Below, one piece after another: positions 53,936-64,000 of a stretch of DNA of 64,000 nucleotides. Made by a program: the position numbers and the translations under genes. Every line of letters starts with the position of its first letter. Within the stretch, counting starts at the first letter, position 1. Source of the DNA: Spongospora subterranea f. sp. subterranea (lineage: Eukaryota; Endomyxa: Phytomyxea; Phytomyxea; Plasmodiophorida); assembly GCA_049724395.1 (NCBI GenBank), contig JAUGWO010000059.1, forward strand, positions 62,001 through 126,000. The letters are read 5' to 3'. The notes below the pieces were generated by a model that was not told the origin of the DNA, ran no database searches, and worked only from the letters and a program-made list of their open reading frames with translations.

Positions 53936-56900
53936 CGCCCCCGTATATGCGATAGTATTGGGATACAAGGCGGCGCAACAGCCAGCGATCAGCCATCCCA
54001 ACACATGTTACTGGCGAAAATTTAAGGCCAACAGTACCAGGGGCTCGTCCTCTGGGGTTTTCGGTGTTCGTCGCCGAGATACTCAATACAACAGCTCGTC
54101 TTTGAACAGGACACTGAGCTGATGCCGATTGGAATCAGCGGGATCGCTCAGCCAGTTCCATGGTCAAAATCGTTTTCTCCTCCGTTTGGGTCAGATACTT
54201 CTCGTTGGGCAGACGATGGCCCACAGGGGACAGGTCATCCGATGCCTTCCTACACACCCGGTGTGCACCGACTGGTAATGGCAGCCGTGTTGCGAGTTTT
54301 GGTTGTTGCAAGACGCCAGCCATGAAAACATGCTGCATTTACACGCCCCAATGCTAGGGCAAACCGTTGGATTCCGTTCGAGTCGGTTATACTGCTCCCT
54401 CCACGACATTCGCATTCGCGATGTTCAAGTGGCCTTCTCAAGTGGATCAAGTGGCCCAATGGGCACGGTCCCAACTCGGATGGACCTGAAACTTTCTCAC
54501 ATGTCTGTTCAATACATTTATAACCAATATCAACTATTGGCCAGGAGCCGAATGGTGTAGCCTGTACTATCACCCGCTTCAGAGGGCATTCTTGTCTGTC
54601 GAGTGGATCAAGTGGCCCAATGGGCGCGGTCCCAATTTATCAATGTGGGTGCCCACGCAGGGGACACCCATCATCCATTTATGTTGATAACAGTATCCAC
54701 CATTTCCCTTGCCACAGCGACATCGTCTTGAGCGGCTTACGTGTGCGCTGTGTGAAAATCAATAAGCAACCCAGCGGCTGTGTGCTCGGACGCAACGGTT
54801 TGACTGCATTCGGCACCATCTTCGCGTGTTAGGCGATTAATACCGGTTTGGATATTGCGTATCTGGAGTTCAAGATTGCATATCAGGCGTTCATTTCGGG
54901 TTAGGCCGCGCTCGAATATAACTGCCAATGCGGAGGCAACTCAGCGTGAACGTCAGATGTGCTGGTACACATCTGAGCAACACCCCTCTTGGTTGTCGGT
55001 TCTGTCGGGCTCCTTGCCAAATTCACGTTTGCGCGCTTGAATTTGGCGCCTCGAGATCGACGATCGACAGAGGATTCGGCGTCGTCGGTCCGCCGCTTGG
55101 TGACCTGACGTCCTGCTTGAGCAACGATGGGCAATTTCAACCGGGATTTGATAACCATGTTGATCAATAGGAATCCAACAAAAGTAGGCAGACGTCGATC
55201 CCATAGATATTTCCGCTGCCCGCTTTGGAATGGCGAATTTCCGAGGACTGGCTTGTACATGTGGTGTTTTCCCCGTGTTCTAATTGATCGGGATTGAAAG
55301 TGCAACGCGTTGGCATTGATGTCCGACACTCATGCCAACGATGTTGAGGTTCGACAATAATAAAAGTAAAACCGCAGGGCGATCATTACAGCTGAACAGG
55401 ACGGATCGTGACCAAGAAAATAGCGATTCCAACCAATATCTGCCAACAGATCTGCCCTCAATATGGTGCATGTTTATCGAACCGGAATCCCAAGAAATCG
55501 CTGCCAACCCTGAATCTTTGCCGGCAATATTCCACAGAAATCATTCCAGGGCGTCAAAAAAGGGTCTGTTTTCAAGAACGTCCGGATTCGTCGAGAGGAC
55601 ATTTCGATGGAGATGTCCGTGAATGATGTTGGAATTGGGCGCCCCGTTATCGCCATCATAACCAGCATCAGACGCGCCACAACATCAACCTACACCCGAT
55701 AACCCGGTCGCCTCGACGTTAGCCCCATTGACAACGAACGTCTATCAAAAAATGGTCTGTGGCTGCAAACCGTGTTTGACATTGTGTTCAGGTCCATTTG
55801 CTTCTTCCTTGTCGCTTTCCCATATCTTTTGACTGAATTCGGCGCCAACTGCCTCGTCGACAACTCTCAACAGATTGTAAAATGATCAGGAAATTCCCCC
55901 CCCCCCGGTTATGATCGAATCGATGGTGAACGAGTCGCCAATGTCGGTGAGATTTTTCTTTTCTGTATACGCGATTCACGATTTGCCAAGGGCGGAATTC
56001 ACTCCATCGTCGTCATTGGCCGGTGATATTGACAATCTGGTGTAGTAGACTGGCACGTTCAGACAACAAAACAAAACGCATTTTCCATTTGAAATTCCTC
56101 GCGAACGTCAACTGACCGAATGATCTCGTCTGATCGCCTAAAGAGATATCGCCCCCAAACGAAGATCAGGGGGCGATCGGTCATGATCAGATCATGTGTC
56201 GGTGTGAACATCTGTGTATGATCTAACAACATTGGCCGATCGCCAATCCCGTCACCACACTTACACAATCAAATATTATCGACGTCACGTTCCAGTGTTC
56301 GAGCGGGGTGTCGTTCCAAAGAAATGTCGGCGATCTTGTAGGCCGGACGACGGTGTCACGTTGATGGCGCCAGCAGCTGCATCCATGATCGTCCGACATC
56401 CCTCGAATACGGCTAAGACGACCGCGTTTCGCCATTATCCTCGTCGTTGACCGTTTTTCTGTCAATCCAGCAGAGGTCCTGGCCAATATCGTCCCAGCTA
56501 TGGGTGTCCTCCGGATCCGATCCATGATGCCTGACCAGTTAGGAAGCCAATAAACCCCGACTTCCATCACCCAAACCGAAACCAAATCAAACAAACGAGA
56601 CCGATTGTGGAATGTGTGGTTTGTCAACGAACCGCAACGGATCGTCAAAGTCGGGGACCACAACAAAAGACGCAAACTCCCAAATCCAACACTCGAAAAA
56701 GAACAGTGCCCTAGTGAGGGGTTTTCTTTGTGATTGGGTTCAACACATTTGTGTTAGGTCTTCTGTAGTACCCCATATCTACTCCAGGGCCAGTTGGCGA
56801 TGACTCGTCATCTGGGCACAAACTCCTGTGTTTGTGATAAGAACCAACGCTATACATTACTCAGCAGTCTGACCCAGAACAATGGTAGTGTGAGGTTGGG

Positions 56901-57142
56901 ATGACTAAAACCCCAAAACCCATTGGGACACAGGGGAAATTCCTTACGGAACACCATTGCTGCAGGACATGTCGCCATCATCGCAAACCAGCTGATTGTT
57001 TTTTTCCTCTGGGAGTTTTCAAGAGACTGCCTCCTCTTGTAAACGTACATGACCTCAAACAAAACATCCTCTTCGTCTTGCTTTGTTCAGCATTCCATTC
57101 ATTTCTGGCGGATGTGTTCACAGTGCTGACTCGAACTCGGTC
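53936..57142. other. Long gene-poor region
   Basis: About 3.2 kb. Contains a 34-bp direct repeat (54441-54474 and 54602-54635, one mismatch, 127-nt spacer), a 12-C run near 55897-55908, and unassigned open frames such as 54901-55329 and 56223-56675 on the minus strand. A 15-nt match in inverted orientation links 56706-56722 to about 57272-57290, so the palindrome island may begin near 56.7 kb. No gene supported. Confidence 0.4.
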
Positions 57143-57266
57143 CCTAATAAATAGATTAGTTTGTTAGAGTTGGCAGTTCTATTCTTCCTGTTGACAGTCC
57201 CACTGCGTTTAGGTGATTGATTGTCAACAAAAGAATAGCCCTGCCAACTCTAACAAACTAAACTAC
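57143..57266. repeat. Inverted repeat, about 48-bp arms
   Basis: Arms 57143-57192 and 57214-57266 are reverse complements with few differences, sharing TTTGTTAGAGTTGGCAG. The centre is about 21 nt, so the single strand would fold into a tight hairpin. Confidence 0.8.
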
Positions 57267-57495
57267 TGACGAGCCCTTCACTAGGGCAGAAACCCAGCCC
57301 TAGATTGTTGTCTGATTGGGTTATCTTGATAGATTGGGTTGAGTCGAAGCTTTGGTTTGGACTTTTGGGCGTCGCTTTTCCCCTCTCTTTTTTCGCCCCA
57401 TTCTGTTTCCCTAATCGAATACACATCAATAGCGGAATAGAGGGCCTCCCTAAGGTCACCAACCCCTTTCCTCGAATGGCCGCGGCTAGAATCCT

Positions 57496-58434
57496 GTCGA
57501 AATCGATTTGGCAATTCGTCGCTCTTTGGGTCATGACGTCCCCATATTTGATAATCATGTGTCCATCACAGAAATTCGACCATTTTTGGGACCAAACCGA
57601 TCGCGTATCTGGGAAACGGTGCTTCTAACTCGCTGTCTCAAATTCATGTCTTTTCGCGAAGCATTCGACCGACTACCGCGAGAGCCGAGGACTGGCCTAG
57701 TCATCTGGATTTATGTTGTTTAGGTGCAGTATATGTGCTTCCGATATGTTCGACCTCGAACATAAAGATAGGATGTTTCTATTGCGGCGGAAGGCTGTGA
57801 TAAATTGGACACCTGATTCTTTGGTCCAAGGGTGATCGTTCAGGCGTCGAATCAATTCTCTGATATTCGTCAGTATTGTAGAAAAGGCCCAGTTCGCCGC
57901 TAGACAGATTCAACACACTATAGCAAAAGAAGCTAAGGCCGAAAAGGCACGGAAAGAAGCCGCCGACCGTAACGCCATCGTTGAAATTTCTAAAGAATCT
58001 CTCGCCAAACTCGTTGCGTCTCAAGTTGCCATTGCACTTCGAAAAAACGGAAGCAGAAACAACAAGCAGAGAATCAGGTGTCCAATTTATCACAGCCTTC
58101 CGCCGCAATAGAAACATCCTATCTTTATGTTCGAGGTCGAACATATCGGAAGCACATATACTGCACCTAAACAACATAAATCCAGATGACTAGGCCAGTC
58201 CTCGGCTCTCGCGTTTTCGCCCAGGATGAGGACGTCACATCGCATGCGGTGCAATCAGGCGGACAGTTGTTCGGTCGAATGGTTCGCGAAAAGACATAAC
58301 TTTGAGACAGCGAGTTAGAAGCACCGTTTCCCAGATGCGCGATCGGTTTGGTCCCAAACTGTGATGGACGTCATGATATCATCAAATATGGGGACGTCAC
58401 GACGCAAAGAGCGACGAATTGCCAAATCGATCTG
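57496..58434. repeat. Large palindrome with a perfect inner part (locus C)
   Basis: Arms 57496-57820 and 58070-58434. The inner 144 bp of each (57677-57820 and 58070-58213) are identical as far as I can see by hand; the outer parts differ by substitutions and by an insertion of about 60 nt in the right arm. The 249-nt centre (57821-58069) encodes, on the plus strand, QFAARQIQHTIAKEAKAEKA followed by RKEAADRNAIVEISKESLAK, resembling the charged helix at loci A and B. Both outer arms keep an inward reading frame with LAIRRSL..DVPIFD, so coding sequence was duplicated. Confidence 0.85.
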
Positions 58435-58726
58435 GTCGGACGTTAATAAGTCCGAGGAGACCCCAAGGACTTCTTCAGGACGCGCAGTTGCTGACTCGCT
58501 CGCGCCTGACGACATTTTGAGACGCCAAAAGGCCCCGCCGAAGTTCGGAGATTCGGTCCAGGACGTCCTGGACGTTCCTGATCTCGCTCAAGACGTTGCT
58601 GGACAATTGAGGCCAAGAATCAAGCATCGGTGGCATCGGAATCAGGCTTGGAGGTGGAACGATCGGACGATCGGAGCCTAATTGGGCAGCGAGGAGGAGG
58701 AGAATGATGGACGTTGCGCCTTCACG

Positions 58727-58927
58727 GAACGGAACAAACCGAGAAAGTAGAGAATATTGCTGGGATTACTTACGAATGATATCTTGGTGGCAGTTGAGAA
58801 GGATGTAGAGATAGAAGCGTCTCGTCTATAATCCTAGTCAACTTCTATTTCTACACCCTACTGCTAGCAAGATATCATTCGTAAGTAATCCCAGTAATAT
58901 TCTCCACTTTCTTGGTTTGTTCAATTC
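58727..58927. repeat. Near-perfect hairpin, about 67-89-bp stem
   Basis: Positions 58727-58793 and 58861-58927 are reverse complements with only a few mismatches, mostly transitions. The pairing continues inward (near 58798-58815 with 58842-58860), leaving a loop of about 25 nt. No open frame in it is convincing. MITE-like in size, but no target-site duplication was identified. Confidence 0.8.
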
Positions 58928-58980
58928 AGAACCCGACAATCGATGGATATATCAAGGGCGAACTGTTCGGCATCAGCCGA

Positions 58981-59267
58981 TGCCGATCAACGCTTGACGA
59001 TCGGCGCGAAGCTGGCCTGCAGAGTGTAGCGCCATTCGTAAATTTGTCGAAGTTGAACGTCTTTGATAGATGTTGAGTGGAGTTGTGATCTTGACCACCC
59101 TGGTCCGATCTTCCCCAGCACGCGATCATCTTTCCGACCAACCTATCGCTACAGCAGACATTGCCCTTGTCCAGTCCAGCAAACAGTAAACGACGAAATT
59201 CGATCCCTAGCGCAAACTGAACGACGCAGGCCAGCTTGGCGCCGATCGTCAAGCGTTGATCGGCACC
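58981..59267. repeat. Inverted repeat with 40-bp arms
   Basis: Arms 58981-59020 and 59228-59267 are reverse complements with one or two mismatches, sharing the core GACGATCGGC. The centre is about 207 nt. Either strand read inward gives a peptide containing RRSSSVDRH, so a short coding segment appears duplicated head to head. It ends about 200 bases before the radial spoke gene. Confidence 0.75.
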
Positions 59268-59465
59268 TTTGGTCACAAGTAATTACCGGTAGGAATCGAC
59301 AAGATCTCTATAGTTCTCCATCGCATGTCGATTAGCTGTCCAGACGAGGCCGTTGTGAATGGCGACACGATTTCCCCCTCGGCAGATCGTGATCTGAAAA
59401 CAGGTACACCATTATCGATCCCTCGTTAGGGTCCTGGAACATCATCGAATCGGCGTCGCGTCTCG

Positions 59466-61062
59466 ATGCCGTCAACGTCGTTCGAGGAGGCGAAGGCGTT
59501 CCTCCAGAAGACCACGCCAACGTCGTCCGTCTCCGTCTACGATCACCTATCGGACCTGGTCCTGCGCGTCCTGCGCGATTCGCCGTCGGATGCGCTGGCG
59601 AACATCGAGACGATCTCGACCCTGGTCAAGGCCGAGCGCCTGCGCCCCGCCCGGCTCGAGGAAGGGTTCGCCGCCGACCCTGGCGCCGACTGGAAATCCG
59701 CCATGGTGCGATCGTCGGTCGAGGTGGCGAGCCTGTTCCCGGCGCCGTCGCCCGACACCGACACGCCCGATCCGCCGACGGTTCGCTCGAACGACATCCT
59801 GGGGGAGTCGTCGCTGCTGCAATGGGCTGGCGTTGGATTCGGTGATGAAGCCACGCTGAAGCTAGCGTTAGCTGTGCAGAACCTGGAACCATTGGTGATT
59901 ACCGATTGATTGGCGCCTCCCTGATCTCAAATACGGATCTCAGGTCCCAAACGCAATCTCGATCCGGTTTTTCGGGCGGTTCATGTGCGTTTCGGGGGAT
60001 TATTCGGTCTGCGAGGTGGCGCTGTCGGAACACGACGCCCCCGCTGACGATATCGCCGAAACGCGGGCCGAACCGCCCGGCCAGGGCGCCAACACGCACG
60101 TGTATTACGTTATGTCGTCGAATCGATTCGGTAAGGGCGAAAAACGCCGATCGCCGGAACGTCGCTGAGATGAGGGTTCAGGGTCGTGGACGAAACTTCC
60201 CCATGTTCTTCCTGAACAAATTCGCATCTGCTGTTCAAAGAAACGATTGTTGAGCGGTGATCTGAGCGCCAGCGTTGGTGGGACGCCGTTTTTCAGATGG
60301 AACGAGGCGGCGTTCGTACGAGCGCTGATCGCGCGAATTGGGGCGTCGACCATCATCGCACCGAAAGGGTTCTACGAGACCAAGGAGGACGAAGGTGGGA
60401 TCGGGCCCGCCGAGACGTTCGATGCGCCGGCGCCAAGCGCGATGACCACCGTGGACGGCTGGGTCCATCGCCACGCCGCCGTCCTGAAACAGGGCCGGAT
60501 GGCGCCGTTCGTCAAAGAGGAGTCGGAGGAGGCGGCCGAGAAGGAAGCAGTGGAAGGCGAAGCCGACGAGGAACCGGAAGAGGTGTTGCAATGACCGATC
60601 TTCGTTTGCGTCTCTTCGCCCTTAACAGCTCTCTCTCTCTGTGTGCGACTCAGGCCGTACCGGCCCTGCGGTCATTGGCCGACGACGTCTCCGATCTGGG
60701 CCCATCGCTCTGGTCGTTTCGAGTCGTGGGCGGTCCCCATTCGATCGTGACGGCCGCGTCGTTGACATGGCCAGGAGCTGTCGCCGTCATCAAGGGAAAG
60801 GTCATCGAACTTCCCTAAAAACAAAAAAACGAAAAAAAAGCCCATTTCCAACTGCTGAAACCTGTTGTTTCTTTAGGTGTTCGTCAATGTTTATATTGGC
60901 GATGGGCAACGGCAAACGGCTCGTCCACGCCAGCCGATATTGCCCGGCGCCTTTCAGGGCGAGTTCAAGGACGAGCCGGACGAGCCCAAGTTGACTTTCC
61001 AGGAAGATCCGCTTCCTCCACCGGCGACCGAACCGGAATCGCCTGTTGAACCCCAATCATAA
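59466..61062 (+). CDS. Radial spoke head protein, RSP4/6 family
   Basis: Component of the radial spoke head in the flagellar axoneme. ATG 59466: FEEAKAFLQKTTPTSSVSVY with DHLSDLVLRVL at the N-terminus, as in RSPH4A/RSPH6A. Then SLLQWAGVGFGDEATLKLAL; a 49-nt intron (59895-59943); AISIRFFGRFMCVSGDYSVC and EVALSEHDAP; HVYYVMSSNRFG; after an intron GSWTKLPHVLPEQIRICC and KRLLSGDLSAS, FFRWNEAAFVRALIARIGAS and APKGFYE; an acidic patch EEEAAEKEAVEGEADEEPEE-like; after another intron VPALRSLADDVSDLGPSLWS, TWPGAVAVIKGK and VNVYIGDGQR, LPGAFQGEFKDEP. Motif order matches the whole family, so the gene looks complete. The acidic patch is given from memory of the frame and is approximate. Together with CFAP46 it shows the organism builds a 9+2 flagellum. 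Confidence 0.9.
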
Positions 61063-61217
61063 TAAACCCCTGAGATTCTTTCAACAACGACCCGTCGGGC
61101 GTCTCGACTGGATGATGAACGTGAGCGCGGAGGTCGCCAAGAAGACAGGCCGGCTCCGTCCTCCGATGAATCCGGTGGGGATGAACCGGTCGCGGGCAGA
61201 GCATAGCGCCAGTTGCG

Positions 61218-63639
61218 ATGATGATATCTCGACCGTTATCGCGAGATTATTGGCTCTATGGACGGAAGGAGTCGCCAATCCGGCAAGGGCAGAGCGCCAT
61301 CGCCCTGGAAGGGATCCGCATGAGCGGCTTCCTCGTGTCGCTGCCAACCATCGTCCGGATCGTGGCCCTATACATGAACTGGCCCCGGGGCGCCGTCGAC
61401 GTCGTGGTCATCATGCTGCATGGGCTGTCGGAGGACCTGGCCATCGCACTGCAGTTCATGGCGGCCATGGTCTGTTGCCGCAAAGCGCTCCCGTCCCTGT
61501 TCGTGTTCCTGCTCCCGGTCGTCGTCCTCTTGGCCACGATCCCGCCGCTGATCGACCTCAGCGTACAGATGGGAGGGTTCGCCCGCATCAGCCGCGTCGA
61601 AATCCGCACCACATTCCACAATTTCCACCAGATGAGCAGTTCAATGGTCGATCGTGTGTTTGGTCCCGAATTCATCGTCTATCTCACCCTGTTCCTATTG
61701 CTGCTGGTCGCTGGCGCCAAACTCCTGCACGGATCGCTGGTCAGGATCGGCAAACAACGACTGGGCGACGTCATGATCTGGATCGCGACGTGCGTGTTCA
61801 TGGCGAATTTCGCCATGGTCTCGCGCTATTCGCTGCCGCGCTCCAGCGCCTATCTGGCCGGGAACACCATGTTCACGTTGGAGTTCGACCGGGTCACCAT
61901 GGCCACCAACATCTTCGAGAGCCCCGTTCACCCGACGACCCTGACCGACGTCATCGCTCCACAGGAGTCGCACTCGTTCCTGTCGTCGCACGATCCTGGG
62001 TTCCCGTTCTGGCGCCAAACGCTGTCCTATACGGGCGACAAACGGTTCGATCTGTCGATCAACGAGACGCGTCGTCCGAACGTGCTCCTGTTCAATATGG
62101 AGAGCTGGGGATATCAGGTGACCGGGTCGTTGATTGGAAAAAGCGAGAACGCATCGCTGACGCCGTATTTCGATGCGTTTGCCAAACAGGGGATCCTGTT
62201 TGAATCCCATTTCAATCCCGGGTAAATCGATCGCGAAAAACCTTGCCAATGACCATTCGCCTCCAGCGTTGACAATGCGCTTGTGTAGAATGACGACGAC
62301 GAACACGATCGTCAGCCAGCTGTTTGGCGTAAAACCGAAATACGATCACAACCCGCCGATGGAGGAGCACGCGTTGACCCTATCGCTATGGGGATTACCC
62401 CAGATATTGCAGGATCATGGCTATACGTGTCAGTTCATGTCGGCGACCGATATATCCTGGCACAACTGGGATCGGTTCCTGAGGAACAACGCCTTCGAGA
62501 GAACGCTCGGGAGCGACGAGGTTCGCGATATACTGACGCGACATTCCATCAGGTGAAGGAAGATTCGGTTGTCCAGTGGTCGGATTCAGGTGATGATTGT
62601 TGGCCAGGATACCAGACGAGTCGGAGGCGTGGGGAATTCAGGATGAATTCTCCTTGGCGGCGTTGGAATTCGTGATCGGCGATTTAGCGAAATCGGAAAA
62701 ACCTTATTTCATCGATTGGTATTCCATATCGTCACACGATCCGTTCCGGGTTTTGGCCTCATTCGTTGTTGCGCGTTGGCTCGGTTCTGATCGCGCGTTG
62801 CACAGCTTCCCCGAGCCGAGACCGAGTCGAAATCCAGCGACCACCTGCTGTCGGGGAACAAGTTCGACAAGGCGTATATGAGAGCGATCAAATACTCGGA
62901 TCGGCAGGTTCGATCGCGACGCTGGACGACAGATTTGATCTGACGACACATAACAGTTAGGGGAATTTCTGAGGCGGATGAACGAGAAAGGGATGATGAC
63001 GAATACGATCGTGATGATCACGGGCGACCATGGACGTCTGATGGGCGATGCGTCATGGAGCAACCTGAATTACGGTGAGTTCGCGTCCGATCCATACAGC
63101 CATGTCCCATTGGCCATCGTCCCGTCGAACGACTTGTTGGCGCCGAACTATCGTGGGCTGAGAATTCGGGACGTGTCGTCGCACGTGGACCTGATGGCGA
63201 CGTGTGCTGATATGATTCGTCTTTTTCCGTACAGTTGAACCTGACAATGCGCCCACGTTGATCTGACTGTCTCAGCAGGTTCTCGCAACATGGGCTGGGC
63301 AGGTCGTTAATGAGACAGCAACATTCGGGAAGAAAAGTTATTGTCGATCAACCTCAGCCGGGATTTGAGACGGTATCAGTGATAGACAACAACAAGAAAC
63401 TCGTTTTCGATGCTGAAGGGCAGTTCTGTTTGGCGTACAACCGAACCCTTGGTAGGACGTCGAGCGATTACGGGAAACCAATTGACTGCTGGAACAGCAA
63501 TTCTTCGAGTCTGATGTCAACAGAACTGTTGTGGTCAAAAACGGTATCGTCATGGACTGCTCTGGGGTACAAAAAGACTGCCTTTAAACCACCAAAATGT
63601 TCTGGGAACACCGTCGTTGGCGTATCGAGAGAAAACTGA
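61218..63639 (+). CDS. Membrane sulfatase-fold protein, lipoteichoic-acid-synthase-like
   Basis: Architecture of four or five membrane helices (VSLPTIVRIVALYM; VDVVVIMLHGL; LFVFLLPVVVLLATIPPLI; FIVYLTLFLLLLVAGAKLL; VMIWIATCVFMANFAMV) followed by an extracytoplasmic sulfatase domain: RRPNVLLFNMESWG with a metal-binding Glu, then after an intron (about 62223-62266) MTTTNTIVSQLFG, where a Thr or Ser would be the nucleophile; IPDESEAWGIQDEFSLAALE; YFIDWYSISSHDPF; FDKAYMRAIKYSDRQ; TNTIVMITGDHGRLMGD with the Asp-His metal site; YSHVPLAIV; VSSHVDLMATCAD. After a further intron the C-terminus reads MRQQHSGRKVIVDQPQPGFE and ends VGVSREN. In bacteria this layout transfers phosphoglycerol or phosphoethanolamine head groups; in eukaryotes the role is unclear. 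Start chosen at the first ATG in frame; 155 bases after the RSP gene. Confidence 0.85.
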
Positions 63640-63732
63640 AACCTAAGACTAAAGTCGTTGCATAAATCCGCTGGGGCAATGACAATCATAGTAAGCAGTT
63701 AACCTGAACCCTGAATAAAAATGTTAATTTAG

Positions 63733-64000
63733 TTAAATATCTCCACGAATTCTTCTATCGAATTCGATATATAGCTGTAGCAATTCGTTGGTGACTGATG
63801 GCGTAACTAGTTTCAATGCATAGTCAAAATCGGCTGATCCCTATAATCATACACAATTAACCGCCAGTCTGTTATAACAATATATGAGATGAGCAACAAT
63901 ACTTACAACATTGAGCGAGCGCATATCTCGACGAAGCGCGTGTAGTGCTGCCTCGCGACAAACATTTTCAATTTCAGCACCCGTATAGCCTACCAGCTCG
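63733..64000 (-). CDS. AAA+ ATPase, C-terminal end (Cdc48/AFG2-like)
   Basis: Runs off the right edge. Two exons on the minus strand: ELVGYTGAEIENVCREAALH with ALRRDMRSLNV (the sensor-2 region and lid helices of an AAA module), an intron of about 60 nt, and FDYALKLVTPSVTNELLQLY with IEFDRRIRGDI at the end. The GYTGAEIENVCREAAL form is typical of the D2 domain of AFG2/SPATA5 and Cdc48 relatives, and the short tail without a Cdc48-type acidic extension favours AFG2/SPATA5-like. Convergent with the sulfatase gene, 93 bases apart. The rest of the gene is outside the window. Confidence 0.8.

Noticed and set aside
54377-54400. tRNA-like GTTCGAGTC arm
   Set aside because: No acceptor stem, D arm or anticodon arm could be built around it. 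No tRNA was found anywhere in the window.
61046-62203. 385-codon open frame on the plus strand across the sulfatase gene
   Set aside because: Arg/Pro/His-rich translation with no motif, in a different frame from the sulfatase, which reads through the same bases with clear membrane helices and NVLLFNMESWG. A shadow frame of G/C-rich coding DNA.

Overview
The window looks like a piece of the nuclear genome of a compact, flagellated eukaryote, most likely a zoosporic fungus or a close relative (chytrid, blastoclad, aphelid or rozellid grade). The reasons are: most genes are interrupted by short GT-AG introns of about 45-70 nt; two axonemal genes are present (CFAP46, a central-pair protein, and a radial spoke head protein of the RSP4/6 family); the nucleotide cyclase is of the membrane-anchored type I associate with zoosporic protists and fungi; and a degraded tyrosine recombinase carries a GCR1_C domain, a pairing I know from fungal mobile genes. 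All assignments come from reading translations by eye; no database was searched, and exon joins are by inspection.

Layout. 0-6 kb: 3' part of a class III cyclase (+) convergent with Xaa-Pro aminopeptidase (-). 6-9 kb: a repeat-bearing spacer and a broken Ndc10/GCR1_C-type recombinase gene. 10.8-14.7 kb: a CRT10-like WD40 gene (-) and a C2H2 zinc-finger gene (+). 15-24 kb: poor in recognisable genes and rich in repeats (a small minisatellite, a 260-bp-arm palindrome, a reverse transcriptase scrap, a Ty3-like fossil, one unassigned multi-exon gene). 24.9-26.8 kb: a MYND-finger gene (+) and an intronless, bacterial-like acetylglutamate kinase (-). 27-30.7 kb: a DDE transposase scrap and small inverted repeats. 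30.8-46.9 kb: a dense, well-preserved block: YANK/STK32-like kinase (+), Aurora kinase (-), PP1 catalytic subunit (-), CFAP46 (-), a short-chain dehydrogenase (-) and a voltage-gated K+ channel (+). 47-54 kb: NOP2 (-), a PUB-PP2C fusion (-) and a membrane-anchored methyltransferase-like protein (-). 54-59.3 kb: a gene-poor palindrome island. 59.4-64 kb: RSP4/6 (+), an LTA-synthase-like membrane sulfatase (+) and the 3' end of an AAA ATPase gene (-).

Functional links: CFAP46 and RSP4/6 serve the motile flagellum. Aurora and PP1 are antagonists in chromosome segregation and sit side by side. The PUB domain on the PP2C suggests docking to Cdc48/p97. NOP2 serves 60S ribosome assembly. By eye, genes from about 45 kb onward use more G/C at third positions than most of those before it.

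The strongest unexplained signal is a set of imperfect to perfect inverted repeats. Three of them (16.8-17.6, 30.0-30.2 and 57.5-58.4 kb) contain sequence for what appears to be one coiled-coil protein family, duplicated head to head.
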